In this document: positions 9,345 to 18,359 of the stretch, in pieces
Numbering within the stretch: position 1 is the first letter of the stretch
Layout of the letters: each line of letters begins with the position of its first letter
DNA from: Chara braunii
Taxonomy: Eukaryota; Streptophyta; Charophyceae; Charales; Characeae
Reading direction: 5' to 3'
NCBI GenBank assembly: GCA_003427395.1
Contig: BFEA01000115.1
Span: forward strand, 2,022,526 to 2,044,023
DNA: 21,498 nt
Translations under genes and position numbers: made by a program
Notes under the pieces: model-generated
Databases searched by the model: none
What the model was told of the DNA's origin: nothing
Seen by the model: only the letters and a program-made list of their open reading frames with translations

Positions 9345-9980
9345 GGGAGGAGCAGGAAATTCAATATACATGGGTGAAAAAGATTAGAGAACCATGAAAA
9401 ACTGCGGGTAGTGGACAAGAGGATAGAGGACAGGTAGTATTACATTGCGACCGAGTTCCAGAGCACACAACCGGTGTCCAGAGCTTGCGCAGCGGACGTC
9501 TTACGTTCGTAGCTCAGTTGTTCTGCAGCATGTCACACTGTAGCTGTGGCCGGACCTGTTTTGGGACAGCGGCCATTACAATGCCCCATCCCTGGTTTAA
9601 TGCAGCTGAAAGGCATGACATTGAATCCTTCCCGTGGCCCTAGATGTACGGCCTAGATTAGGTTCCAGTCTCTATCAATGGATGTGGGCGGACCATGCTT
9701 GGTAGACCTGGGCTGGCACTACTGGATAGATCATTCATTGGTCCCTGGTTGGTTCGGACTTTGAACTTTGAACGTGGGTGCCGATCGACCCGGTCCTATG
9801 CCACTGGGCCTAGAACAAATGTGAAGGCCCTAACCGCAACAGTCAAGCCCCCTGCACCCAGTTGTTGGAGGCTGGGAGGGCGCTCTTCGATACAGTGGGA
9901 ATCACAGAGTTTCCACTAAGTCTTGTGGTGGAGTGTATACTAGGGTGACATTCGATCGGGGTAATGTCATGCTGCTGAGG
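9345..9980. other. Non-coding stretch, no feature recognised
   Basis: No supported gene. A word TAGCTCAGTTG at 9510-9520 resembles a tRNA A-box, but no B-box follows it. Confidence 0.5.
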
Positions 9981-10060
9981 CAGTGGTTCGTTCCAGTGTT
10001 GGACCAGGTGCTGACAATGGAAGCGGTTTGTTCCAGTGCTGGACCAGGTGCAGACAATGG
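9981..10060 (+). repeat. Two-copy 40-bp tandem duplication
   Basis: 9981-10020 and 10021-10060 align without gaps at 33 of 40 positions, sharing GGACCAGGTG and GACAATGG. The unit is not a multiple of three, so it does not suggest a repeated peptide. Confidence 0.85.
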
Positions 10061-10403
10061 AATAGTAACGGAGAGAACTGCTTTAGCAGAAGAGATTGGT
10101 AAAGGAAGTGGCAAACCGTCAGTGGGAAAGTGGCCGGGTGACAGACAGTTAGTTGGGCACTTGCTGCTGACTTTTCTTTGCATGGTGGCCATGAGCTGTA
10201 TATGGCTGCGGGCTGATGTTCGAGCCATGCCTTGGGAGCGAAAATATGTTTTTGAACATGTGCGTTGTGTGGCTATATGTTCCAGGTTTCAGTCATTTAC
10301 TGCTTTGATCCCGGTCATGGATTTGATACCTGTCATGTCAGTCCATCTTTTGCTACTTTTGATGACAACAGGCTTCACATTGTTGTTGTCACTCTCTGCC
10401 TTT
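10061..10403. other. Non-coding stretch, no feature recognised
   Basis: A frame open from 9933 to 10517 on the plus strand crosses this stretch, but it runs through the tandem duplication and into the TGTC/TGTA microsatellite. It shows no recognisable domain, and I do not treat it as a gene. Confidence 0.45.
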
Positions 10404-10425
10404 CTGTTTGTCTGTCCGTCCATCC

Positions 10426-10475
<50 letters not shown>

Positions 10476-10503
10476 ATGTATGTATGTATGTATGTATGTA
10501 TGT
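10404..10503 (+). repeat. TGTC to TGTA compound microsatellite
   Basis: A TGTC array (imperfect at its 5' end, then perfect) changes abruptly to about seven TGTA units. The switch is consistent with a single C-to-A change that spread by slippage. Confidence 0.9.
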
Positions 10504-10658
10504 TTCTCTCTCGCTGAAGGTATGCTTGCCTGGAAGGCATCATCCTGGTATAGTTATTCCAGCTCTTGTATGACTGGCTGTAACTCGGTGCCGCGACTTG
10601 AGAGTTAGGCATGGGAGTTACTGTCTATTGGCTGTTTCCCAGGCCGTAGAGATCTCTG

Positions 10659-10694
10659 TCTCCTTTTTCTCCTTTTTCTCCTTTTTCTTCTTTT
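10659..10694 (+). repeat. 9-bp TCTCCTTTT minisatellite
   Basis: Four tandem copies of TCTCCTTTT, the last with one substitution. Confidence 0.85.
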
Positions 10695-11604
10695 TGTCCT
10701 TCTGCTTGCATTTGTGAAAAGTGCTTGCCCTTACTAACTGTTCCTTTGCGTGAACATACATATATCCCGTGAATTGACTATGCTAACCTACGTTTTTTTA
10801 CGAGGACTGTCCAGATGGAGAGGGTTCCATGATTGGGGAGAGCAACACATCCGTTGGCTGTAGGAATCCTATTATAAAACTTACGTGGCATCTTGGGAGC
10901 AGAGCTTCGTGAAGCTGATGATGAGATTGAGAGAAGGTATGGGGTGGGAGAAGGTAGAGAGGACAAGCAGGAGAGGGCGCAGTGTAGCAAGCAAGCTGCT
11001 TCAGAACAAGGACGGTGTGAAAAAGGGGACTGGCCTGTGATTCTTGTCCAAGTAGGAAACAGATTCGCAAGCAGAAGGAGCGGTAAGACGAGGGGAAGGA
11101 ACAGACTGCCTGTGATTCTATGGAAGAAAACGGCACGGACTGTGTGCCTAGAGTCTGCTAGAAGCGTCGAGTTTAGAAGAGTTGTGCAGTAGATGGGGAT
11201 GCACGTGCAAACAGGTTGCAGCAGGAATTTGCAAAGATGCAGGTAGGGGAGGGGATCTTGCAACCTGAACAGGTGGGGCTGAGGCAGCAATGAAAGGGTC
11301 AAGGTGGCGACAGGCAGGCCACGGCGCGAGAGAAGTTCCAAGAACTCATTGGTGGCATCCCCTGACTTCTGATTGGGAAGATCTTTGCTGTACAGTTGGA
11401 CATTAACGGGGCACATTGACTGACCAGTGATATTATTCTGGCCAGGAAGGAGGAGGAGAATAGACTCAATAGAGTAGTAACATTTCGGCAAACGGAGTAG
11501 GATGTGGATGGTGGATGAGACCATTCCTCGCGATTGGGACTCGGAAAAGCTGTGAGCGAGCGAACTGGGGTTTTGGATCTGGACGAAACAGGTGGTACAC
11601 TTGG

Positions 11605-11605
<1 letters not shown>
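10695..11605. other. No confident gene; long minus-strand open frame
   Basis: A minus-strand frame is open across 10778-11770 (330 codons). Its first third includes the CA microsatellite, and it shows no domain I recognise. The segment that is free of repeats has some protein-like composition, but an overlapping minus frame is equally long. I cannot call a gene. Confidence 0.35.

Positions 11606-11653
<48 letters not shown>
11606..11653 (+). repeat. GT microsatellite
   Basis: About 24 uninterrupted TG units. On the minus strand they give His-Thr runs in the frames that cross it. Confidence 0.95.
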
Positions 11654-11655
<2 letters not shown>

Positions 11656-12177
11656 GTTGAGGAAATTGAAGGCACATGGGGAAGACTGATGAGAGGAGCA
11701 GGCAGGCACCCCAGCTTCGTCTCCATAACGGTTGCATGGTTCTGAGGTGTGCGCTGGCGATCGTGTGCACCGCACACGATTTAGAAAGCTGTGGTGTGGG
11801 TTCTGCGAACCGGAAGTCATGAGCGGGAAGAAATTTTCAGCAGTGGCAGAGTCAATGTGAGCAGCGCATTCATCATCAGCATCAGCGTCAATGATGGGAT
11901 GAAGCATTTTGTCAGCAAGGGGAATCTGTAGCGGTATCTCGGCATAAAAGCTGCGTGGGGAGCAGAGGGTGCAAGCACCTAGAGGGAATGCATAGCAGTT
12001 GGGTCCTGTGACTCTCTCGGATGTTTTGCAGAAAGCCACATGGGAAGTAGTCCGGACTGCTGGCAAGGAGGCAGCCCTACTAGCAAGAGTATTTCTGTGC
12101 CCGCTACCAGGAACCGTGTCCCTTTCAGGACAGTCAAGCTGCAAGAGCCATGTAAGAAGGTCAGGGTGAAGTGCCAA
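11654..12177 (-). other. Unrecognised coding-like minus-strand stretch
   Basis: The minus strand stays open for about 170 codons before entering the CA repeat, as part of a 292-codon frame spanning 11299-12177. Composition is mixed, with several cysteines and no low complexity. No family is recognised. It could be an exon, a decayed mobile-element gene or chance. It lies in line with the two minus-strand fragments further upstream on that strand. Confidence 0.25.
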
Positions 12178-12463
12178 AAGTCTTGATTAGGAAAGGGGGT
12201 GCAGCATCCTGTCGCTCAAGCCGCATGTCGAAGCATTTCCCTCTTCTGTTGCTCTAGGTCCATGTTGACAAAGAAAACTGTCAGTGCCAAGTCTTGTTTG
12301 GCTGTAGCCAGAAAATTCATCGGGATAACGTGTGTGACACAGTGCAGGCTTATGGAGGCAGTTGTGGCGGAAGGTACGCTCCAGAAGCATGAACATGGGT
12401 GACGGACAGAGGAATTGGCTTGCTTCCACTGTTATTGTCCCGTGTGAACACACACAAAGGGGT

Positions 12464-12676
12464 TCACAGACGTTTATATCTGCTTGGTAAAAACGGCTGA
12501 CAAGCCTGCGCTTTGCCGAGCAGCTGAGGGTGCACTTGGTTGCAACGCTTCTCGATGAATTCGAGCTGTTGAAGGGACTGCTAAACTTGAGCGATCGGGG
12601 GATGATCTGGTGGCTTGGGTGGGCGGTCCAGGAGACGATCCAGCTGCTGCATGGTGTAGTGCCTCTGGAAGGTCAT
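12464..12676 (-). pseudogene. Unrecognised minus-strand fragment with one in-frame stop
   Basis: From ATG at 12676 the minus strand reads 71 codons to TGA at 12464, with a single TAG after codon 31. The first half has a Pro-rich DRPPKPPDHPP motif. The second half has an amphipathic, helix-like QSLQQLEFIEKRC stretch. This composition looks like a real protein that has picked up a stop. The family is unknown. A mobile-element structural protein is one possibility, offered only as inference. Confidence 0.25.
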
Positions 12677-13056
12677 GTCTTCTCTGCTATGACTGAAACG
12701 GGCCGGATTTACCCCATTTCGTGTCCTAGCATTATTCGTGTGAGAAGCATAATGTGCGGTTGTGCACCAACGATGGAAGTTTGAATGCCACTACAGTCAA
12801 CGATACCAAACCTCCCCCTCTGCTGGATCTATTGCTAGGCACTTGTTGCCAAGGGCACATTCGACGTTGTCCTTGCAACAAGGTGCGAGTCGCAGGACCA
12901 GCACAGGCACTCAGTTAAGAGGGAATATGTCACTCCCTGTGTTGTATGGGGCAGAGCTTCGCATCCTCTGTTGGGCACTGCGACGGTGTGACCCAATCAT
13001 TCATTCATTTAGGGTATCGTAATGTGTTTGGTGGCGATCTAGGACCCTGGGTTGCA

Positions 13057-13356
13057 CTACCCGGTAGCTGTCAAAGTGGAAAGCAATTGGGGGCGACCAG
13101 CATGAGCTCGGAATTGGGAAGCCAAGTCGCGTAATCTGTCAAACGTAAAGTCGACGGTGTAAACTCTGAAGGGATAGGCCCTTTGCTCTGCGAGCAGAGC
13201 TGCAGCCAGCAGTCTTATGAACTCTACAAGTGTGTTGTTACTCCGTTGAGACAGACGAACCTGACAGGCATATTCAAAGTTGAAACGAGTTACGAGTGCA
13301 GGGAGTTGCTTGATTGATAGGTCGTGGTTTACCCGCAAAGTACGGTCTGCTCCCAA
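13057..13356 (-). pseudogene. Unrecognised minus-strand coding-like fragment, about 99 codons
   Basis: A stop-to-stop minus-strand frame without low complexity. It has well-mixed hydrophobic and charged residues, including LVTRFNFEYACQVRLSQ and FTFDRLRDLASQFRAH, which would suit a helical domain. It has no ATG at its beginning: a TGA lies just upstream, four codons after an ATG. It is therefore either an internal exon or a broken gene. No family is recognised. It shares orientation with the fragments at 12464-12676 and 11654-12177, so all three may come from one decayed element or one spliced gene. Confidence 0.3.
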
Positions 13357-13500
13357 GGTTCAAGCCATGTGAATGACAAGACTGTCGCCATCGGAACTTG
13401 CGGCGCGCCATGATATAGAGCTCCCCACTGGAAAATAAGGTAAGCTGAAAGTAAAGCCAATTCGACCTTCCAGTGAGATTGTTGCAGAGTGTGCCTGTGC

Positions 13501-13503
<3 letters not shown>

Positions 13504-13579
<76 letters not shown>
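13504..13579 (+). repeat. GT microsatellite
   Basis: About 38 GT units with one GC variant near 13536. Confidence 0.95.
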
Positions 13580-13580
<1 letters not shown>

Positions 13581-14250
13581 TTTAGTTATCTGGCATGGAT
13601 CATGTGGAGCCCACTTCTCTATGTCTTCTCTTTGGTGCTTCAGAGCTCGAAAAAAGTCTGTTTATATCAATTGGGAGTAATGTATACCCTCTCAGATTCT
13701 TTGAAGCTCAGCTAGCTGTATCTGTGGAAGGAAATCTCAACCAGAACCGACTGTGCAGGTTGCACAGATTCTGTCATGATCTTCTTTTATCGCAATGGTA
13801 ATCCTCATGCCTCTCTTCGTCTTTTCTTTTTGTTTTGTCTTTCAGCTAGCAAATAATAATCACCATGAAATGTAAAGATCAGCACGATGCCATGAAAGTT
13901 ATGGGAGGAAGATCGCCATAACAGCTTGTTGGCATGCTTTGGGAACAATCCTTTTGTCGCAATCCCACGATGTCAATTCTAACATGGAGAAACATATTCA
14001 CAACTACAGATAATATCATAGCAACTTGAAATGAGCAGGTGGTTCAATGTTCATAGGTGTTGTCGTGCCGGAGCTGTTGCGTCTGTTCCCACAGGCGGGT
14101 GACATTGGACTCGATGATTGGAGTTTATTCTGTAGCTGACTTTCATATCTCACTCTCGAATCTCTTGAAATCGCTAGGAGGCTTGAACCCTCACATGATG
14201 AGGTGTCACCGGTTGCATTTGCAGGTGAGGGCCTCGCCACTCGACTCTCA
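13580..14250. other. Non-coding stretch, no feature recognised
   Basis: Mixed to AT-leaning sequence. A pyrimidine-rich tract ending in CAG at 13845 resembles a 3' splice site, but no exon could be confirmed. Confidence 0.45.
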
Positions 14251-14263
14251 CACTCACTCCCGA

Positions 14264-14284
14264 ACTTGAAACGAACTTGAAACG
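14264..14284 (+). repeat. 11-bp direct duplication
   Basis: GAACTTGAAAC occurs twice, back to back. It lies at the left edge of a stretch (14250-14610) where the words ACTCTCG and CGAGAG recur. The same words appear again at 16370-16420, so both may be parts of one dispersed repeat. Confidence 0.5.
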
Positions 14285-15004
14285 GAATGAAGAAACCGAG
14301 ATGTGCGCCAGATGTTCAGTTTTGGGAGCACTCTCGGACTCCGTTCAAGCCGCTCCCCTGCAAAACCCCCATTTCGAGAGACCTCCGCCTCCCTGCGCCT
14401 CCCTTTGGCAGCCTCAGGTTGGGACGGACAGACTCTTGTCCTCTCCTCGGCCCGGTTGTCTTTTCCCAACGGAGTTTTGAGAGCTGCGCCATTCGTGAGT
14501 GCAGTGTGGTGACGTGCCTCAAATTCGCGAGTTTTTTTGCACTCTCTAGAAAGTCTGACAGCTCTCAAAAAAATTCCCGATTCCTGTTTTCGAGAGTGGC
14601 ATGGCAAGGCCCAGAATCATATTGACTGGTGCAGCATCCTTCACCCTTGTGTGCACCTCTTAACAGTTTTTCAATTATGAACTTCAATTGGGCGGAGACA
14701 GCCGGGTATGTCCAAGGCCTAAGAATATTGATCCCCCCAAAAAAGAAGAAAGGCCGGACATTGGGAAATAAATCTGAAGTTGGTTTTGATAAACAAGCCA
14801 TGCGGTAGATTTACAGTTTTTTTGTTTTTTTTAAACCACACCTTTCACAGGCAAACACAAAGTCCGTCTTGTAGCCTATGAATTAGTTGGAAATTCGTGG
14901 GCTCGGGGCAGGGCCGGCACTGGACGCTGAGATTCAAATAAAATCATCATGAGAAAAAAAAAGAAGAAGTATCGGACAGCTACTACATCCGTGATGTTGG
15001 GGAA
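14285..15004. other. Repeat-like, no confident gene
   Basis: Open frames of about 110 codons (plus strand, 14287-14625) and 78 codons (minus strand, 14565-14801) have no recognisable domain. Short A and T homopolymers become frequent after 14810. Confidence 0.4.
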
Positions 15005-15089
15005 GGCCACATGCATTCTGGAAACTATAAGTGCTACTATGCCCTATGCCCTCACGGAGGGCATAGTAGTTTCCAGAATGCATGTGGCC
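15005..15089. repeat. Foldback element with a 31-bp right arm
   Basis: The right arm 15059-15089 is perfectly complementary to the left arm, given as 15005-15027 plus 15037-15044. The left arm carries a 9-base insertion (TAAGTGCTA) that would bulge out. The loop is 14 bases. The outer 22 bp (GGCCACATGCATTCTGGAAACT) pair without a mismatch. Such a near-perfect hairpin suggests a young foldback or MITE-like element, or a small-RNA precursor. Confidence 0.85.
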
Positions 15090-15136
15090 ACTATTAGGGG
15101 AACATGAGTTACACGAGTATTATTGCTTTCTCTTTG

Positions 15137-15175
15137 TTTGTTTTTTTTTTTGTTTTTTTTTTGTTTTTTTTTTTT
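15137..15175 (+). repeat. T-rich tract (A-rich on minus strand)
   Basis: T runs of about 10 to 14 separated by single G residues. This could be the decayed poly-A tail of a minus-strand retroposon whose body lies to the right. I found no target-site duplication to support that. Confidence 0.7.
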
Positions 15176-15197
15176 AATTCTTCTTTTTGCTTGTAGT

Positions 15198-15256
15198 GCC
15201 CTGCCAGAGAGGCAGGGCGTAATTCACGGGGGGCAGCTACGCCCTCACTGAGGGCG
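15198..15256. repeat. Two adjacent short perfect hairpins
   Basis: GCCCTGCC-AGAGA-GGCAGGGC (15198-15218) and CGCCCTC-ACT-GAGGGCG (15240-15256) are perfect stem-loops. They recall the GCCCTCACGGAGGGC hairpin inside the foldback at 15045-15062, so they may be related pieces. Confidence 0.7.
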
Positions 15257-15371
15257 CAATCACATTAGCACTGGAGCGTCGTGTATCTGACCGCTATCTG
15301 ACCGCTGTCTCGGTCTGACGTCGTCACTGAGGACAATATCGCACTAGCACTTCATAGAATGTATGTGACAG
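15246..15371 (+). repeat. Diverged 79-bp-period duplication
   Basis: Segments starting CACTGAGG at 15246 and at 15325 align over about 47 bases (AATCACATTAGCACT against ATATCGCACTAGCACT). Between them, TATCTGACCGC is itself tandemly doubled at 15284-15305. Confidence 0.55.
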
Positions 15372-15386
15372 CAATCATGGGTTAAG

Positions 15387-15394
15387 GATGCTTT

Positions 15395-15401
<7 letters not shown>
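15387..15401. repeat. Target-site duplication, left copy
   Basis: GATGCTTTCCTTTTT abuts the poly-A/T tail of the U6 retropseudogene and matches 15524-15538 exactly. Its last five T merge into the tail, as expected when a poly-A RNA primes on a T-rich nick. Confidence 0.85.
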
Positions 15402-15433
<32 letters not shown>

Positions 15434-15523
15434 CCTTTCTCGATTTATGCGTGTCATCCTTGCGCAGGGGCCATGCTAATCTTCTTTGTATCGTTCCAAT
15501 TTTAACAGATGTCCCGAAGGACA
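15402..15523 (-). pseudogene. U6 snRNA retropseudogene
   Basis: The minus strand from 15522 to 15426 is a near-full-length U6 spliceosomal RNA copy of 97 bases. The TTCGG-capped 5' stem, ATTGGAACGATAC, GATTAGCATGG, CCCCTGCGCAAGG and ATAAATCGAG are all present. Three signs mark it as a retrocopy. The 3' end goes from AAATT straight into about 24 A (T on the plus strand, 15402-15425) instead of a T-run terminator. It is flanked by a 15-bp target-site duplication. The ACAGAGA box that pairs with the 5' splice site reads ACAAAGA. The 5' stem is also one base pair shorter than the usual plant form, although that could be normal for this lineage. No U6 promoter elements (upstream sequence element, TATA) were seen. 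LINE-type machinery is the expected source of such copies. Confidence 0.9.
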
Positions 15524-15538
15524 GATGCTTTCCTTTTT
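15524..15538. repeat. Target-site duplication, right copy
   Basis: The second copy of GATGCTTTCCTTTTT lies next to the 5' end of the U6 copy, with one base (15523) between them. Confidence 0.85.
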
Positions 15539-15946
15539 CTATTCGTCTTTTTTAAAGTTTTTTTTCTTTTTTTCTTCTTCTTTTTTATCGGTACCAGAAC
15601 AGAAAAACGAGATGGTGCTGTGCAAATGCCAGGTTTGGCAAAACTCGATGCTCAGTGTTAGGGCGGCTTGGCAAAAAGAGGGTCGGGAGGTAGTGGTGGT
15701 TTAATAGGAGTACTAGACCAACATCGTTTTGTCTTTTTTTGTTTGCTTTTCATTGATTTTTATTCGATGGTCTGTGGACGTTGGGCTCTGACAGGATGCT
15801 GGGGTGCATCTATTCTATTCTCAGAAGAACCTTTTTTGTTTGGCCCCGCGGCACTGGGCCTGATGTAAACACACAAGTGTTTTGTTTTGGGAAAATGAAG
15901 GCAAGGTCCGAACCCGTTGTTAAGGGCGCACTTTTGCTGAGATAGA
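15539..15946. other. T-rich non-coding stretch
   Basis: No gene is supported. T-rich runs dominate 15539-15590. This is the original sequence into which the U6 copy inserted. Confidence 0.5.
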
Positions 15947-15970
15947 TACTTGTGGTTTAAACCACCAGTA
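15947..15970. repeat. 24-bp palindrome
   Basis: A palindrome centred on GTGGTTTAAACCAC, with 11 of 12 base pairs matching and no loop. It could be a cruciform-forming site or the core of another foldback element. Confidence 0.8.
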
Positions 15971-16128
15971 CTTCCTAGAGTCGTGCCCGTTAACGTGCCA
16001 CGATTTTAGGAAACGTACGGGCCACTACAGGAGCACCCAAATTCATCCGACTTTCTACTCTCTTTTTTTTTTTGCGGCCGAGTGGTTTAAGTTCTCCTAT
16101 CTCTTCAGAGTGTTTTTTACGAGCTAGG

Positions 16129-16260
16129 GCATACTCACACTCAGCAGTACTTTTCCTAAACAACTGGTCTGACCGCAATTGCGGCCAGACCTGCATGAAT
16201 CTGACCGCAATCCTGACCAGAGCGGGGTAGAAAAAAGTCCCAAGTCCTAGTGTGAGCATC
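16129..16260. repeat. Possible MITE with weak terminal inverted repeats and an internal palindrome
   Basis: CTCACACT (16134-16141) and AGTGTGAG (16249-16256) are inverted. Both are flanked outside by GCAT/CATC words and inside by ACTTTT/AAAAGT at slightly different spacing. Within lies a 26-bp palindrome (16166-16191, core CCGCAATTGCGG, one mismatched pair). CTGACCGCAAT recurs at 16169 and 16201. No target-site duplication is clear. Confidence 0.4.
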
Positions 16261-16262
16261 GT

Positions 16263-17706
16263 CACTTTCGAAACCTTGGAGATTTTCTGCTTTTTTTCAG
16301 AGAACCTTCAAACAGACCTTGAAAATTTTCGAAAGGTGTCAGAAAAAATTGAGAGTCCGGTCCTCGAGCGCACACAGTCCTCAAGAGACAGCGACTCTCA
16401 AATTTGAAGATCACTCTCGAACGTATGCCGAGAAAGACCTGGACCTTTTTGGCTTTTCCTTCGCTTCGTCTTTTTTCTATCTTTTGTGTGTGTTTATTCC
16501 CTCTCCCTTTTACTTTTCACCGATTACGAGTGGGCCGTCGTGGCGCTACGCAGATGCCAGCAGCTCGTGCTCTCATCTTCGTCAACTTGGTGAGCCTGTT
16601 ACATGAGAGGCACAGTCAAGGGGGAGCTGAAAGAAGAAATAATCAAGGAGGCAATAACAAGGAAAGGAAGGAAGAACTGCATAGGAAGAACGCGTTCAGT
16701 GTGCTCTTCACAATTTTTCTTGTGTGTGTTTATCTTTTGTTCTGGGAAGTGGGCTCTTTTAGCTCTACAGATATTTGACAATATATTATGTATCTAATAC
16801 TATATATATTATGTGACAATATATTATTAAGGGCCCTGTGCGGAAGGCAACACATTTAGAAAAAAAAAGTAGAAATACAAAATTGTCAAACCCAAAAACC
16901 ATATGTCAGGGGGTGACTGATCTAACCAAGGCCTGCAGCTCGCCCCTGTATGCACTGTTCAGCCATGGATCACAATCGCGTCGATTCAAACAAAAACTAA
17001 AAGCAAAAAACATTCTCTAGTGCGATATACCGCCTATCTATCCACACAGCACACCTCCCACTCCCAAAGCAGAGCCCACTCCATATTTGGCAAAAAATGT
17101 CAGAAAGAAAAGGGTTCGGAATACTTATGAACCTTCTCGCCTGTTACCCTCCAGAGCCAGCGTGTATCTGTTAATTGCCTAAAATAACTATGAAGCCAGC
17201 GTCAAGCCCGACATGTAAAGCCTCAATTCCGGAGGAGGTTCTCTTTACATCACTGGGATAGAGGGCTTGCAGAAGGGTATTTCGGAGTGTGTGGGGGTGT
17301 TGGGGGGGGGAGGGAACAGTCAACGACAACGAAGGTGACTCAATGATAAGAAATCTAATTACCTTTCAAACATCAACCAAAACGCCTCGACTCCATCTGG
17401 TGGGCCCTGATTTGCCAAGCAAGCTCAACAGGAAAACGGGGAATCATCCTATTTCCTCGTGTCTCATCCACCAAGCGAGCCAGAAACAAACATGGAAAGA
17501 ACCGTGCTTGGGATTGGTTCCGGAGCTTCCATATTGCCATCTTCCCACGAACACAACGCACCCTCGTTTCGGCGGTACCTGACCAGAAAAATAGCTTGTA
17601 TACATTCATTATCAGGGTGAGTTATGGTCGAATAAGTCTCCTGTGGACCCCTGGTTCGGGTGCGTCAGCCACAATTAAGGGGAAAACGGAGAAAGCAGCA
17701 TCCAAT
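16263..17706. other. Non-coding stretch, mostly AT-rich
   Basis: No gene recognised. A small AT-rich segment repeats GACAATATATTAT at 16777-16789 and 16815-16827. Frames of about 60 to 124 codons here have no recognisable domain. Confidence 0.45.
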
Positions 17707-17940
17707 AACACAGCCACACCACTCCTGTCCTTTCTTTCTTATCAGTTCTATCTGCTACCACTCAATCTGACACAAGTAACCACAAAGAGTGCAATGAGAA
17801 GGAAAAAAAAGAAGAAGTGTCCTGGTAAAACACAGCCACACCACTCCTGTTACCTCTCGGTCTGACACAATATCGGATGTTGTCAATATAATATCGGGTG
17901 CTGTTATCGGATATTGACGACAAAAGAGTGCAATGAGAAG
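17707..17940 (+). repeat. Partial duplication of about 120-140 bp
   Basis: AACACAGCCACACCACTCCTGT occurs at 17707-17728 and 17829-17850. AAAGAGTGCAATGAGAAG occurs at 17784 and 17923. Spacing differs (122 versus 139 bases) because the second copy has gained an insert containing repeated ATATCGG words and a 12-bp inverted pair (17878-17889 with 17911-17922). Confidence 0.75.
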
Positions 17941-18359
17941 AAAAAAAAAAAGGAAGAGAAAAGTGCAAACCACTTCTCATCACCCGAAAAGCAAAGCCAT
18001 TGTCCTGATTCCTCGAACCAATCACCGAATGTGCAAAACGAGAATGAATCTTCCGCTATAACATGGGAAGATGCACCGCCTCTTTTGAGCATGCGGAGAG
18101 TAGTGGAGTGAGGTGCCAAATTCGTTGTCACAATAGCTCGTCTCGTCTTAGTCATCGCATCGAACATATCCACTTGAGCTTTCCCCATCACATCAGCAAG
18201 CCATTGGTCGGAGAACCAAGTCACTGCAGTGATGGTCGTAACGAAATCCAGGACTTGAATCCCCCTGGCCGGCGTGAAAATAAAACCAGTTGCTCTCATG
18301 ATCTCCGCATCTAAGGCCAGCGACACAAGCAAAGCACTCCAGTCCTGGCTCCATATCAA
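17904..18359 (-). other. Unrecognised 151-codon minus-strand open frame
   Basis: The frame opens right after a TAA and has no ATG at its beginning; the first in-frame ATG lies about 20 codons in. Composition is mixed and protein-like (for example VTWFSDQWLADVMGK and FGDWFEESGQWLCFSGDEKW) until about 17960, where it enters an A/T-rich repeat shared with the duplication next door. No family is recognised. It could be an exon or a mobile-element relic. Confidence 0.2.

Noticed and set aside
10404-10503. Cys-Leu-Ser-Val repeat protein
   Set aside because: The frames are translations of a TGTC/TGTA microsatellite.
13473-13715. Cys-Val repeat open frames
   Set aside because: They are translations of the GT microsatellite.
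15426-15522. Functional U6 snRNA gene
   Set aside because: It has a poly-A tail in place of a T-run terminator, target-site duplications, a changed ACAGAGA box and no visible U6 promoter.
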